A stretch of 40,260 bases of DNA from Sphingomonas sp. CCH9-E2 (GCF_001557215.1 NZ_LSJM01000257.1:1-40260), one strand, 5' to 3'. Positions 1-8,229 are shown, numbered from the stretch's first letter. Notes: a model not told the origin generated them from the sequence alone. Translations and numbers: made by a program.

Positions 1-86
1 CCGACCGGCGCAGCGGGCGTAGCGGCTCGCTCCGACGCGCAACCCGCCAGCGAGAGCCCGGCGAGAAGTCCAACGATCAAGCGCAT
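1..86 (-). CDS. Lipoprotein, N-terminal fragment (runs off the left edge)
   Basis: Reading leftwards from an ATG at 86-84, the first 28 codons encode a typical lipoprotein signal peptide: a short basic start (MR), a hydrophobic stretch (LIVGLLAGLSL) and a lipobox LAGC, so the mature protein would begin with a lipidated Cys at about residue 16, followed by an Ala/Pro/Thr-rich linker. The rest lies outside the window, so the function cannot be named. It is transcribed away from the repeat element at 152-283. Seen directly: start codon, signal peptide and lipobox. Inferred: attachment to the inner or outer membrane. Confidence 0.6.
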   Translation of the reverse strand, partial: MRLIVGLLAGLSLAGCASERAATPAAPV

Positions 87-151
87 ATGCAGTCTCCGGC
101 GATTCGATCTTGCGGACCCGGTATCAGCAACATCGCGCATGCGCGATCTCA

Positions 152-283
152 ATCCTCCCCGCCAGGGGGAGGTGGCAGCGAAGCTGACGGAGGGGGAGGA
201 AGGGGCGACGCAAGAAGGGGGAGCACGTCGCCGTCCTCCCCCTCCGTCGCCTGCGGCGACACCTCCCCCTGGCGGGGGAGGAT
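152..283. repeat. Imperfect inverted repeat, GC-rich intergenic palindromic element
   Basis: Two arms of about 60 bases face each other between the lipoprotein and murA. The outer arms (152-173 and 261-283) are each nearly self-complementary around a CCCGCCAGGGGGAGG core and differ from one another by one base. Further inward, both arms carry a GACGGAGGGGGAGGA block, and the centre is near 215. The element could form one long cruciform or hairpin with two smaller hairpins in its ends. Similar CCTCCCC/GGGGAGG palindromes are common between genes in Caulobacter and sphingomonads. It may also serve as the transcription end of murA, which stops at 301. Confidence 0.7.
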
Positions 284-300
284 CAAACTTGCGACCAGCG

Positions 301-1584
301 TCAGCCGTCACCGACGCGTTCGATGTCGGCCCCGACGCCCTGCAGCTTTTCCTCCAGCCGCTCGTAACCGCGGTCGAGGTGATAGATGCGGCTGACCTGG
401 GTCTCCCCGTCGGCGACCAGGCCGGCGAGGATCAGGCTCATCGATGCGCGAAGGTCGGTCGCCATCACTGGCGCGCCCACCATGCGGTCGACGCCGCGCA
501 CCACGGCGGTGCGCCCGCTGACGGTGATGTCCGCACCCATGCGCGCCAGTTCGGGCACGTGCATGTAGCGGTTTTCGAAGATCGTCTCGGTCAGCACGCT
601 CGCGCCGTCCGCCTTGCACAGCATCGCCATGAACTGTGCCTGCATGTCGGTGGCGAAGCCCGGATAGGGCGCGGTCGACAGGGTGATCGGCTTGAGCGGG
701 CCGTCAGCCGCGACGCGGATGCCGTTGGGCAGTTCCTCGATCGTCACGCCCGCCTCGACCAGCGCATCGAGCGTCGCGCGCATGTCGTCGGCCTTGGCCC
801 CCTCCAGCACCACGTCGCCGCCGGTGATCGCAGCGGCGCAGGCATAGCTGCCCGCCTCAATCCGGTCGGGCATCACGGCATAGGTCGCGCCGTGAAGGCG
901 GTCGCGGCCCTCGATCGTCAACGTTTCGGTGCCGATGCCATGGATCGACGCCCCCATCGCGACCAGCAGGTTGCACAGGTCGACGATCTCCGGCTCACGC
1001 GCCGCATTGTCGAGCACCGTGGTGCCGCGTGCAGTTACCGCAGCCATCAGCGCATTTTCGGTCGCACCGACCGACACGACCGGGAAGCGATACTTGCCAC
1101 CGGGCAGGCGCCCGCCCGGTGCGGTCGCCTTCACATAGCCGGCGGCCAGCTCGATCTCCGCGCCCATCGCTTCGAGCGCCTTGAGGTGCAGGTCGATCGG
1201 GCGGTTGCCGATCGCGCAGCCGCCGGGCAGCGAGACGGTCGCCACCCCTTCACGGCCAAGCAACGGGCCGAGCACCAGGATCGACGCGCGCATCTTGCGC
1301 ACGATGTCATACGGCGCGACGGTGGAGGTCAGGCGTGATGCGCGCACGGTCAGCACGCGACCGAAATCGGTGGGGCGTGTCCCCTCGATCGCGGTCGATG
1401 CGCCGAGTTCGTTGAGCAGGTGGCCGAAACTGTCGGCGTCGGCGAGGCGCGGCAAATTGCGCAGCGTCAGCGGCTCGTCGGTTAACAGCGCGCACGGCAT
1501 GAGCGTCAACGCGGCGTTCTTCGCGCCGGATATAGCAATATTACCGGATAGGCGGTTTCCGCCGCGGATGAGAATACGGTCCAT
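301..1584 (-). CDS. murA: UDP-N-acetylglucosamine 1-carboxyvinyltransferase MurA
   Basis: Catalyses the first committed step of peptidoglycan synthesis in the cytoplasm, adding enolpyruvate from PEP to UDP-GlcNAc. The 427-residue protein has the usual family length. It shows the substrate-binding Lys22-Asn23 pair (SGAKNAAL) and the catalytic loop with Cys123 ([13 protein letters not shown]); this Cys is the residue attacked by fosfomycin, so there is no sign of the Asp-substituted resistant form. A longer reading from 1629 would add 15 Arg/Ser-rich residues not typical of MurA, so the ATG at 1584 (MDRILIRGG) was chosen. It is divergent from the Crp/Fnr gene across about 124 bases. Confidence 0.96.
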   Translation of the reverse strand: MDRILIRGGNRLSGNIAISGAKNAALTLMPCALLTDEPLTLRNLPRLADADSFGHLLNELGASTAIEGTRPTDFGRVLTVRASRLTSTVAPYDIVRKMRASILVLGPLLGREGVATVSLPGGCAIGNRPIDLHLKALEAMGAEIELAAGYVKATAPGGRLPGGKYRFPVVSVGATENALMAAVTARGTTVLDNAAREPEIVDLCNLLVAMGASIHGIGTETLTIEGRDRLHGATYAVMPDRIEAGSYACAAAITGGDVVLEGAKADDMRATLDALVEAGVTIEELPNGIRVAADGPLKPITLSTAPYPGFATDMQAQFMAMLCKADGASVLTETIFENRYMHVPELARMGADITVSGRTAVVRGVDRMVGAPVMATDLRASMSLILAGLVADGETQVSRIYHLDRGYERLEEKLQGVGADIERVGDG

Positions 1585-1641
1585 TGAGGGGCTTCTATCG
1601 CGTGAAAGGGCGCGCGCAAGTGCGGCCAACCGTTACGCGGC

Positions 1642-1655
1642 TTGATCGACTTTAA
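1642..1655 (+). promoter_or_regulatory. Weak FNR/Crp-like half-palindrome upstream of the Crp/Fnr gene
   Basis: The sequence TTGAT-CGAC-TTTAA matches the left half of the classical FNR box (TTGAT-N4-ATCAA) but only loosely the right half. It lies in the murA/Crp-Fnr divergent spacer, 54 bases before the chosen start. Autoregulation is conceivable but the match is weak. Confidence 0.2.
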
Positions 1656-1708
1656 TGCGCTGTTTTTTCAGGGCTGCTTTGCAGGAGGTAGTTGGGGGAA
1701 GGGACAGA

Positions 1709-2443
1709 GTGTCAGGGAGTTGTTTCGCGGAGATCCTGGGCGAGCTAATTACGCTCGTGCCGGGAGAGAAGGCCGCGCTCGAGCGTCTGGAGGAGCGGCA
1801 GCGTCATATCCGGCGTGGCGCGATCCTGCTGCGCGAGAATGAGCCGGCGGACGAACTGTATATTCTCCGCAAGGGACTGGTGATGAGCTATGTCCTGCTC
1901 GACGATGGCAGCCGCCAGATTCTGCGCTTCCACTTCCCCGGCGATGTGTTGGGCATTTCCAGCATCGTCTATCGCGAATCGCCCGAAACGCTGTGTGCGC
2001 TGTCCGATTGCGTGGTGTGCCCGTTCGATCGGCAAGCATTCAGTGCGCTGTGCGTCGCGCATCCGCGCCTGTCATCGCTGATCCTGGTGCTGTGCCAGAT
2101 CGAGCGCGTGGCCCTGACCGATCGGCTCGCCGCGCTCGGCCGCACTTCCGCCAAGGCGCGCGTCGCGGCGCTGCTGCTCGAACTGCGCAACCGGCTGCGC
2201 GGGACCGACAAGACGATCGACAAGGCGTTCAACCTAGGCCTGACACAGGAGGAAATTGGCGATGCGACCGGTCTGACGTCGGTCCATGTCAACCGCATGC
2301 TGCGGCAGCTGGAGGAAGAGGGGATGATCGGGCGCGAATCGGGCCGGGTCACGCTGATCGATGAAGCGGCGCTCGCCCGCGCGGCGAATTATGTGAACCG
2401 GTACGAGGGGCTGGACCTCAGCTGGCTGCCCGAGCCGCGGTGA
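1709..2443 (+). CDS. Crp/Fnr-family transcriptional regulator
   Basis: A one-component regulator with an N-terminal cyclic-nucleotide-binding-like beta-roll (about residues 20-135, including the FPGDVLG turn) and a C-terminal winged helix (about 150-235). The recognition region LTQEEIGDATGLTSVHVNRML is the Crp/Fnr HTH, in which the residues before the Arg contact DNA. I do not see the N-terminal Cys cluster that would bind an Fe-S centre as in FNR, so its signal is unknown. Start choice: an ATG at 1655 is possible but has no ribosome-binding site; the GTG at 1709 follows GGGGGAAGGG by five bases and is preferred (244 aa). It is divergent from murA. Confidence 0.85.
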   Translation: MSGSCFAEILGELITLVPGEKAALERLEERQRHIRRGAILLRENEPADELYILRKGLVMSYVLLDDGSRQILRFHFPGDVLGISSIVYRESPETLCALSDCVVCPFDRQAFSALCVAHPRLSSLILVLCQIERVALTDRLAALGRTSAKARVAALLLELRNRLRGTDKTIDKAFNLGLTQEEIGDATGLTSVHVNRMLRQLEEEGMIGRESGRVTLIDEAALARAANYVNRYEGLDLSWLPEPR

Positions 2444-2483
2444 CCCGGTCGCTTGGGGCCGCGTCGCGTGCTAGGCTGATCGC

Positions 2484-2960
2484 ATGACCGAACCCGCCAT
2501 CCTCAACTGGCGCCGCCTGAGCCCGGCGCTGACCAGTTCGGGCCAGCCGTCCGAAGCGCAGCTGGGCGAGATCGCCGCGCTCGGCATCAGTGATGTCATC
2601 AACCTTGGCCCGCATGAACATGTAAAGGCGCTGCCCGACGAAGCGGCCAGCGTCGCGGCGCTGGGAATGCGCTACTCCTATATCCCGGTGGATTTCGCCG
2701 CGCCGAGCGAGGATGATTATGCGGCATTCGTTGCCGCGATGGGTGAAGTCGAGGCGGCGGGGCGGACAGTGCATGTCCACTGCATCGTCAATGCGCGGGT
2801 GTCGGCGTTTCTCTACCGCTATCGCCGCGATGCAATCGGCGAAGCGGCGGCGCGGAAAGAGCTGGAGTCGGTGTGGCAGCCCGCCGGCGTGTGGGCCGCG
2901 TTTATCGGCGACACGCCGGTCGAAGGGGCCGAGCACCGCTATCGTGGGCGGGATTACTGA
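2484..2960 (+). CDS. Protein tyrosine phosphatase-like protein with a CX4R loop
   Basis: A 158-residue soluble protein resembling the small phosphatase-like domain found alone or attached to beta-lactamase-hydrolase-type proteins (DUF442-like). It has the opening L(T)SSGQPS motif at residues 17-23, the INLGPHEH strand, an Asp in the PVDF strand (Asp70) where such enzymes keep a general acid, and a HC loop His99-Cys100 followed by Arg105. The loop reads C-I-V-N-A-R, that is CX4R rather than the CX5R of true Cys phosphatases, so activity is uncertain. It ends three bases before clpS, which faces it. The role is unknown; the fold assignment is by motif only. Confidence 0.7.
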   Translation: MTEPAILNWRRLSPALTSSGQPSEAQLGEIAALGISDVINLGPHEHVKALPDEAASVAALGMRYSYIPVDFAAPSEDDYAAFVAAMGEVEAAGRTVHVHCIVNARVSAFLYRYRRDAIGEAAARKELESVWQPAGVWAAFIGDTPVEGAEHRYRGRDY

Positions 2961-2963
2961 GCC

Positions 2964-3332
2964 TTACGCCTTTTCCAGAGTGCACTGCAGCGGGTGCTGG
3001 TTCTGCCGGGCGAAATCCATCACCTGCGCGACCTTGGTTTCCGCCACTTCGTAGCTGAACACGCCGCACACGCCGACGCCGCGCTGATGCACCTGCAGCA
3101 TCACGCGCGTCGCCTCTTCCATGTCCATCTTGAAGAAGCGCTGCAGCACCAGGACGACGAACTCCATCGGGGTGTAATCGTCGTTGAGCATCAGCACGCG
3201 ATAGGGCGTCGGCTTCTTGGTCTTGGCGCGCGTGCGGGTGACGACACCGGTATTGGTGCCTTCGTCATCGTCGCGATCGGGATCGCCCATCGTGATCGGC
3301 GTCATCGGGGTCGTGGTGCGCAGCGCTGTCAT
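2964..3332 (-). CDS. clpS: ATP-dependent Clp protease adaptor ClpS
   Basis: ClpS binds N-degron substrates and hands them to ClpA for degradation by ClpP. The folded core (about residues 40-122) is highly characteristic: [21 protein letters not shown], with the NDDYTPM pocket that recognises the N-terminal residue, then the [11 protein letters not shown] segment and the C-terminal [11 protein letters not shown]. It is preceded by a flexible Thr/Asp-rich leader ([13 protein letters not shown]) as in other sphingomonads. Several ATGs are possible (3332, 3305, 3290) and none has a clear ribosome-binding site, so the start is uncertain. No clpA follows downstream. Confidence 0.93.
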   Translation of the reverse strand: MTALRTTTPMTPITMGDPDRDDDEGTNTGVVTRTRAKTKKPTPYRVLMLNDDYTPMEFVVLVLQRFFKMDMEEATRVMLQVHQRGVGVCGVFSYEVAETKVAQVMDFARQNQHPLQCTLEKA

Positions 3333-3414
3333 GAGGCTTGCGAAAATATGGCAGCGGTGAGTCGAGGGCAAGGGGGGAGCCGCGCGGGGACCGCATTTCA
3401 TCGCCACCAACACG

Positions 3415-3445
3415 AAAAAGGGCGGCCGCGCATGGCGACCGCCCC
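3415..3445 (-). terminator. Rho-independent terminator of the phasin gene
   Basis: On the minus strand, a 9-bp stem (arms 3436-3444 and 3420-3428, one G-U pair) with a 7-base loop is followed directly by TTTTT (3419-3415). It lies 31 bases past the phasin stop codon, between the phasin gene and clpS. Confidence 0.8.
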
Positions 3446-3475
3446 GAATTCGTCCGATCAGGACCCTTGGCCGGA

Positions 3476-4186
3476 TCAGGCCGCGGTCTTGATCTTTTCC
3501 ATCGCGACCGCGACGCGGTTCGACACCGGCTGCGCGGCGTCGCCGGCGAGCTTGATGAACGCTTCGGTGTTCTTCGAAGTCTCGGCGACCATCGAGTCGA
3601 ACGTGCTGCGGACATAATCGCTCTGCAGCTTGAAGAAGTCGGCCGGCGACTTGACCGCGGCCAGGCTCTTCATGGTGGCAGTCGCCTGCTCGAACTGCTT
3701 GCGGCTATATTCGGCAGCGTCCTGACCCAGGGTCTCGAGCCCCTTGGCAGCGATCTTGCCGCTTTCGACCAGCGCTTCGACATTGCCCTTGGCCAGCTCG
3801 GTCATTTCGCCGACCAGCTTGGTGTTCTTTTCGACAGCGGCCTTCGCCTTGTCGTTCAGTTCGGCGAACATCGCCTGGCTCTTTTCAATGGCTTCCATGG
3901 TATAGATTCCCTTGCTTGCGGTGTCCGCCATCTGCGGGGCGGTGTCTTCGATAATCTGGGTTACAGGTGCGGCGACCGTCTCAACGGCTTCCGCGACAGT
4001 TTCGACGACCGGTTCGACAATCTCTTCGATCACCGGAGCGGCCACTTCAGCGACCGGCTCGACCGGCGCGGCAACGGCCTCCACGACCGGCTCGGGCTTC
4101 GGCTCGACCACCGGCGCGGCGACCTTTGCGATCGGTGTCTTGGCTACCGGCTTTTTCGCCCCGGTACGCGGACCCTTGCTGGCCAT
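3476..4186 (-). CDS. Phasin, PHA granule-associated protein
   Basis: A 236-residue protein of the alphaproteobacterial phasin family, which coats polyhydroxyalkanoate granules and controls their size and number. The C-terminal two-thirds (from about residue 98, [26 protein letters not shown]...) is the amphipathic helical phasin domain and includes the [15 protein letters not shown] segment. The first 22 residues are basic (Lys/Arg/Pro/Ala) and residues 23-85 are a Pro-Val-Glu-Ala low-complexity stretch, unusual in short phasins. The ATG at 4186 follows AGGAC at suitable spacing; an upstream ATG at 4222 lies within the predicted operator/start-site region and was rejected. It follows phaC on the same strand but has its own promoter and terminator. 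Confidence 0.9.
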   Translation of the reverse strand: MASKGPRTGAKKPVAKTPIAKVAAPVVEPKPEPVVEAVAAPVEPVAEVAAPVIEEIVEPVVETVAEAVETVAAPVTQIIEDTAPQMADTASKGIYTMEAIEKSQAMFAELNDKAKAAVEKNTKLVGEMTELAKGNVEALVESGKIAAKGLETLGQDAAEYSRKQFEQATATMKSLAAVKSPADFFKLQSDYVRSTFDSMVAETSKNTEAFIKLAGDAAQPVSNRVAVAMEKIKTAA

Positions 4187-4209
4187 ATCGACGTCCTCGC
4201 TGCGATTAT

Positions 4210-4268
4210 TGCAATGCAGCATATACGTCGAAGCAAGTCGCGTTTCAAGAGGCTTATTGTGCAGTGCA
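4210..4268 (-). promoter_or_regulatory. Phasin promoter with two PhaR-like TGC-N3-GCA sites
   Basis: Read on the minus strand, a sigma70-like promoter has TTGAAA (-35, 4248-4243), a 17-base spacer and TATATG (-10, 4225-4220), giving a start near 4213. One palindrome, TGCATTGCA (4210-4218), covers the start site. A second, TTGTGCACTGCACAA (core 4260-4268), lies just upstream of the -35. The centres are 50 bases apart, close to five helical turns. From memory, PhaR repressors of alphaproteobacteria bind TGC/GCA palindromes with a 3-4 base gap in phasin promoters. No phaR is in the window. Confidence 0.6.
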
Positions 4269-4276
4269 CAAAAAAT

Positions 4277-6127
4277 CTAGCGGGTTCGGACGTAACGTCC
4301 CGGCGCTGCGCCAAGTTCCTCATCTACCTTGGGAATTCTGGCATTTGTGGCAGGCACCCGTTTGCCGTCCAGTGTTTCGATCCACTTGATCCAGTCGGGC
4401 CACCAGCTGCCCTTGGTCTCAATCGCGCCTGCAACAAAATCGTCAAGATTTGCGGCACCAGCCTCGTTGATCCAATATTGATATTTGCCCGATGCCGGCG
4501 GGTTGACCACGCCCGCAATATGCCCCGATCCGGCGAGGACGAAGCGGATTGGCCCGGCCAGATGCCCGGTCAGCTTCCACACGCTGCGCGGGGGGGCGAT
4601 ATGATCCTCGCGCCCGGCCTGGACATAGGCAGGCGTGGTCACGCGGGTCAGGTCGATCGGCGTCCCCCCGATCGCCAGCGCGCCCGGCTGAATCAGGAGA
4701 TTGTCGCGATACAGGTCGGACAGATAGCTCGCGTGCCACTTCGCGGGCAGGTTGGTGACGTCCGAATTCCAGTGGAGCAGGTCGAACGGGGTGTAATCCT
4801 CGCCCAGCAAATAGTTGCTGGTGACATAGTTCCAGATCAGGTCGCGCCCGCGCAGCAGGTTGAAGGTCGCGGCCATGTAGCGCCCGTCGAGAAAACCGTC
4901 GCTGGTCAGCGACTGGATCAGCGCCAGCTGCTCGTCATCGACGAAGACGTTGAGGTCGCCGGCTTCGCTGAAATCGACCTGTGCGGTGAAGAAGGTCGCG
5001 CTCTTGACCTTCGCCGCCTCGCCCCGCGCGGCGAGCACGGCGAGTGTCGCGGCGAGCGTGGTCCCGGCGACGCAATAGCCGATCGTGTGCACGCTCTTGA
5101 CGCCGAGCAGGTCGCGGATCGTGTCGATCGCGTCGATCTGGCCGCGCTCGACATAATCGTCCCACACGACATCGGCCATGGTCGCGTCGGCCGATTTCCA
5201 CGACACGACGAACACGGTCAGCCCCTGCTCCACCGCCCAGCGGATGAAGCTCTTCTCGGGCGTCAAATCCAGGATGTAGAAGCGGTTGATCCAGGGCGGA
5301 AAGATCACCAGCGGCGTTTCGAACACCGTGTCGGTCGTCGGCGAATACTGGATCAGCTCATACAGCGGCGTGCGCTTGACCACCCGGCCCGGCGTGGTCG
5401 CGATGTTTTCGCCCACCGCGAACGCGCCCTCGACCGTCTGGGTCATCTGCCCCTTGGACAGGTCGTTGAGCATGTGGGCGAGGCCCTTGAGCAGGTTCTC
5501 GCCCTTGGTCTCGATCGTCCGTTCGACCACCAGCGGGTTGGTGGCGGGGAAGTTGCTCGGGCTCATCGCGTCGATGAACCCCTGCGTCGCGAAGCGCAGT
5601 TGCTCCTTCTGCTTCGGGGTCAGACCTTCGATCTGGTCGACGCCCTTGAGCAGGTGGCTGGACAGCGTGAGGTAGCTTTGCCGGATGAAGTCGAACACCG
5701 GCTGTTCGCGCCATTGCGGCGCCTTGAAGCGCTTGTCGCGCGCCTGCTCGGGCGTTTCCTCGAACTTGGGCGCTGCAGCGGGGTCGAGAAAACGCTGCCA
5801 CAAGGTCATCGTGTCGGCCCAGAATTCCGCGCCAGCGCGCATCGCTGCGGCCGGGTCCATAGGCGGGACGCTCGGCATTGCGGGCATCGTCGGCATCTGT
5901 CCGGCGAAATCCAGCCCCTGCTCCATCATCATCTGCTGTGCGCGGCCGAACACCCAGGTCCAGTGCTGAAGATCCTCCAGCGCGGGCTTGGCATCGGCAC
6001 CGGCCTCAGCGGCGGGCGCGGGATCGGGCTTCGGCTTGGCCGCGCGTTTGGCCTTGGGCTTGGCGGCGGCTGCGGCGGTGTCGGGCTTCGTCTTCGCGGT
6101 CGTCGTCTTTTTCTTTGCCGTCGCCAC
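4277..6127 (-). CDS. phaC: Class I poly(R)-hydroxyalkanoate synthase PhaC
   Basis: Polymerises (R)-3-hydroxyacyl-CoA into PHA on the granule surface. The 616 residues contain the PhaC N-terminal domain (about 95-265) and an alpha/beta-hydrolase core with the lipase-like box GYCVAG. The catalytic triad is Cys352, Asp508 (GREDHIAPP) and His536 (GSGHIAG). WINRFYILDL and the final GRYVRTR are also class I features. Residues 1-48 form an unusual Lys/Ala/Pro/Thr-rich basic tail, followed by a Met-rich patch (66-96). The start is a GTG at 6127 placed three bases after AGAGGAGAGG; a longer reading from 6211 overlaps the promoter region. The gene is divergent from the aminotransferase and upstream of the phasin. 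No phaA or phaB is nearby. Confidence 0.95.
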   Translation of the reverse strand: MATAKKKTTTAKTKPDTAAAAAKPKAKRAAKPKPDPAPAAEAGADAKPALEDLQHWTWVFGRAQQMMMEQGLDFAGQMPTMPAMPSVPPMDPAAAMRAGAEFWADTMTLWQRFLDPAAAPKFEETPEQARDKRFKAPQWREQPVFDFIRQSYLTLSSHLLKGVDQIEGLTPKQKEQLRFATQGFIDAMSPSNFPATNPLVVERTIETKGENLLKGLAHMLNDLSKGQMTQTVEGAFAVGENIATTPGRVVKRTPLYELIQYSPTTDTVFETPLVIFPPWINRFYILDLTPEKSFIRWAVEQGLTVFVVSWKSADATMADVVWDDYVERGQIDAIDTIRDLLGVKSVHTIGYCVAGTTLAATLAVLAARGEAAKVKSATFFTAQVDFSEAGDLNVFVDDEQLALIQSLTSDGFLDGRYMAATFNLLRGRDLIWNYVTSNYLLGEDYTPFDLLHWNSDVTNLPAKWHASYLSDLYRDNLLIQPGALAIGGTPIDLTRVTTPAYVQAGREDHIAPPRSVWKLTGHLAGPIRFVLAGSGHIAGVVNPPASGKYQYWINEAGAANLDDFVAGAIETKGSWWPDWIKWIETLDGKRVPATNARIPKVDEELGAAPGRYVRTR

Positions 6128-6215
6128 GTGCCTCTCCTCTGGCTTGCCGCCCTTCCCCCTGTATAACGAGGCATCGCGCGAAGCGCACCACCCCGAGGAG
6201 CCGGAACCCAAGACG

Positions 6216-7421
6216 ATGTCCGAAGAATTCTACCGCATGAAGCGCCTGCCCCCATACGTCATCGCCGAAGTCAATGCGATGCGGGCAGCGGCGCGCGCGG
6301 CGGGCGAGGACATTATCGACCTGGGCATGGGCAATCCCGACCTGCCCCCGCCGGACCATGTCATCGAAAAGCTGATCGAAGTCGCGCGCAAGCCCGACGC
6401 GCATGGCTATTCGCAGTCCAAGGGCATCCCTGGCCTGCGCCGCGCCCAAGCCAATTATTATGGCCGCCGCTTCGGCGTCGATATCGATCCCGATAGCGAG
6501 GTCGTCGTGACGATGGGGTCGAAGGAGGGGCTGGCCAGCCTCGCCACTGCGATCACCGCGCCGGGCGATGTCGTGCTCGCGCCGAACCCGAGCTATCCGA
6601 TCCACACCTTCGGCTTCATTCTGGCGGGCGCGACGATCCGCGCGGTGCCGACCACGCCGAACGAAGCCTATTTCGAGAGCCTCGAGCGCGCGATTGCCTT
6701 CACCGTGCCGCGGCCGAGCATCCTCGTCGTCAACTATCCGTCCAACCCGACGGCGGAAACGGTCGACCTCGCTTTTTACGAGCGGCTGGTTGCCTGGGCG
6801 AAGGAGAACAAGGTGTGGATCCTGTCCGACCTTGCCTATTCGGAGCTCTATTTCAACGGCAAGCCGACCGTGTCGATCCTGCAGGTGCCGGGCGCCAAGG
6901 ACGTGGCGATCGAGTTCACCTCGCTGTCCAAGACCTATTCGATGGCAGGGTGGCGCATGGGCTTTGCCGTCGGCAACAAACAGCTGATCGCGGCAATGAC
7001 GCGGGTGAAGTCGTACCTCGATTATGGTGCCTTTACCCCGATCCAGGCGGCTGCCTGCGCCGCGCTCAACGGACCGCAGGACATCGTCGAGAAGAACCGC
7101 GTCCTATATCACAAGCGCCGCGACGTGCTGGTCGAGAGCTTCGGTCGCGCCGGATGGGACATCCCGCCCCCGCCCGCGTCGATGTTCGCCTGGGCCCCGC
7201 TCCCGCCCGCGCTGGCGCATCTTGGCAGCCTCGAATTTTCCAAGCAGCTGCTGACCCACGCCAAGGTCGCAGTCGCACCCGGCGTCGGCTATGGCGAGAA
7301 TGGCGAAGGGTTCGTGCGCATCGCGATGGTCGAGAATGAACAAAGGCTGCGGCAGGCGGCGCGCAACGTGAAGAAATATCTGCAATCGATGGGCGTCAAC
7401 ACCGGCGCGAAATCGGCCTGA
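6216..7421 (+). CDS. alaC: AlaC-type PLP-dependent aminotransferase
   Basis: A fold-type I class I/II aminotransferase of 401 residues, closest in style to the AlaC/YfdZ alanine transaminases, which make alanine from pyruvate and glutamate. Signals: LGMGNPD near residue 36, the cofactor-phosphate region GSKEGL (101-106), NYPSNPTA (173-180), Asp205 for the pyridine nitrogen, and the PLP lysine Lys239 in SLSKTYSMAGWRMGF. A C-terminal FVRIAM holds the substrate-carboxylate Arg. The ATG at 6216 was chosen over 6237 because the MSEEFYRMKRLPPY opening is common in this family. An LL-diaminopimelate aminotransferase is a less likely alternative. It is followed by a strong terminator. Confidence 0.85.
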   Translation: MSEEFYRMKRLPPYVIAEVNAMRAAARAAGEDIIDLGMGNPDLPPPDHVIEKLIEVARKPDAHGYSQSKGIPGLRRAQANYYGRRFGVDIDPDSEVVVTMGSKEGLASLATAITAPGDVVLAPNPSYPIHTFGFILAGATIRAVPTTPNEAYFESLERAIAFTVPRPSILVVNYPSNPTAETVDLAFYERLVAWAKENKVWILSDLAYSELYFNGKPTVSILQVPGAKDVAIEFTSLSKTYSMAGWRMGFAVGNKQLIAAMTRVKSYLDYGAFTPIQAAACAALNGPQDIVEKNRVLYHKRRDVLVESFGRAGWDIPPPPASMFAWAPLPPALAHLGSLEFSKQLLTHAKVAVAPGVGYGENGEGFVRIAMVENEQRLRQAARNVKKYLQSMGVNTGAKSA

Positions 7422-7426
7422 ACGAA

Positions 7427-7456
7427 AAAGGGGCGCTCCGACCGGAGCGCCCCTTT
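7427..7456. terminator. Bidirectional intrinsic terminator
   Basis: A perfect 13-bp stem (7427-7439 with 7444-7456, sequence AAAGGGGCGCTCC) with a 4-base loop sits between the convergent aminotransferase and outer-membrane protein genes. The A-rich left flank (AAAAA) gives a U-tract on the minus strand and the CCCTTTCC right end a short one on the plus strand, so it can end both transcripts. Confidence 0.85.
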
Positions 7457-7476
7457 CCGTTACCGATCCGGATGGA

Positions 7477-8061
7477 TCAGAAGCGGAAACCGAACCCGAC
7501 CGACGCCTGGCGGCGCTGCAGGTTGAAGCCGGTGCCATAGAAGTCACCGAAGTCGGCATAGGCCGCTTCAAGATTGACATAAGCGTTCTTCGACACCGAC
7601 AGTTCGACGCCGAGCGCGCCATAGACGCCGCCCTTGCTGTCGCTCGCGGTGGTCGCGCCGCTGCTCGCTTCGATCGTCAGCGAGGCATAGCCGAGCTTGC
7701 CATACAGCGCGGTGGTCGGGCTGAGCTCGACGCCGACGCGCCCGCCGGCGGCCAGGTTACCCTTGACCTTGAGGCAATCAGGACCGTCGCACAGTTCGAC
7801 ACCCGAAAATTCATAGTTCACGAACGGGCCGACGGTAACCTTGTTGCTGACCGCGAGGTCGAAGCCGATTTCGGCGCCATAGGACACCGCGCTGCCGATC
7901 TTGTAGATATCGCCATCGCCGCTGACGGTCGGGGTTTCGTAGCCGAGACGCGCCTCGATGCGCGCGCCGTCGAACAGATTGCCTGCCGACTCTTCTTCCT
8001 GCGCGAATGCGACGCCGGGCAGGCACGTAAGGGCCGCCGCGGCGACCAGAAGCTTCTTCAT
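7477..8061 (-). CDS. Outer-membrane beta-barrel protein (opacity/OmpA-barrel type)
   Basis: A 194-residue exported protein. Residues 1-20 are a Sec signal peptide (MKKLL..., cleavage after AFA). The mature part alternates polar and hydrophobic residues in amphipathic strands (ARLGYETPTV, VSYGAEIGFDLA, GRVGVELSP, YGALGVELSV, AYVNLEAAYADFGDF) and ends in GFGFRF, the terminal Phe recognised by the Bam complex. A Cys pair (ELCDGPDCLKV) in a loop could form a disulfide. It resembles 8-stranded opacity/Omp25-like barrels. The ATG at 8061 follows GGGGG. A small GGCCG-GGA-CGGCC hairpin lies in its leader. No specific function can be given. Confidence 0.8.
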   Translation of the reverse strand: MKKLLVAAAALTCLPGVAFAQEEESAGNLFDGARIEARLGYETPTVSGDGDIYKIGSAVSYGAEIGFDLAVSNKVTVGPFVNYEFSGVELCDGPDCLKVKGNLAAGGRVGVELSPTTALYGKLGYASLTIEASSGATTASDSKGGVYGALGVELSVSKNAYVNLEAAYADFGDFYGTGFNLQRRQASVGFGFRF

Positions 8062-8229
8062 AATTCCCCCTTTATCGGTGGCCGGGACGGCCTGAAAAAC
8101 CCACCATAAGTGTTTGATTCAACGGGCGCGCTGCCGATATTGCGGCACCACTTTGTCGTCCATTCGAATTTCTTGCGGACCCGGGTGCGAAAGGTTGAAT
8201 TCGGGACAGTGTTGCGCCACTGCAACGAC

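Noticed and set aside
1655..1708. Upstream ATG start for the Crp/Fnr gene
   Set aside because: There is no ribosome-binding site before 1655 and the extra 18 residues do not look like the family; the AGGAGG at 1683-1688 has no start codon at usable distance.
3338..6166. A 942-codon open frame on the plus strand across phasin and phaC
   Set aside because: It lies opposite two well-recognised genes and its product is rich in Arg, His, Asp and Leu without any domain, as expected from the antisense frame of GC-rich codons.
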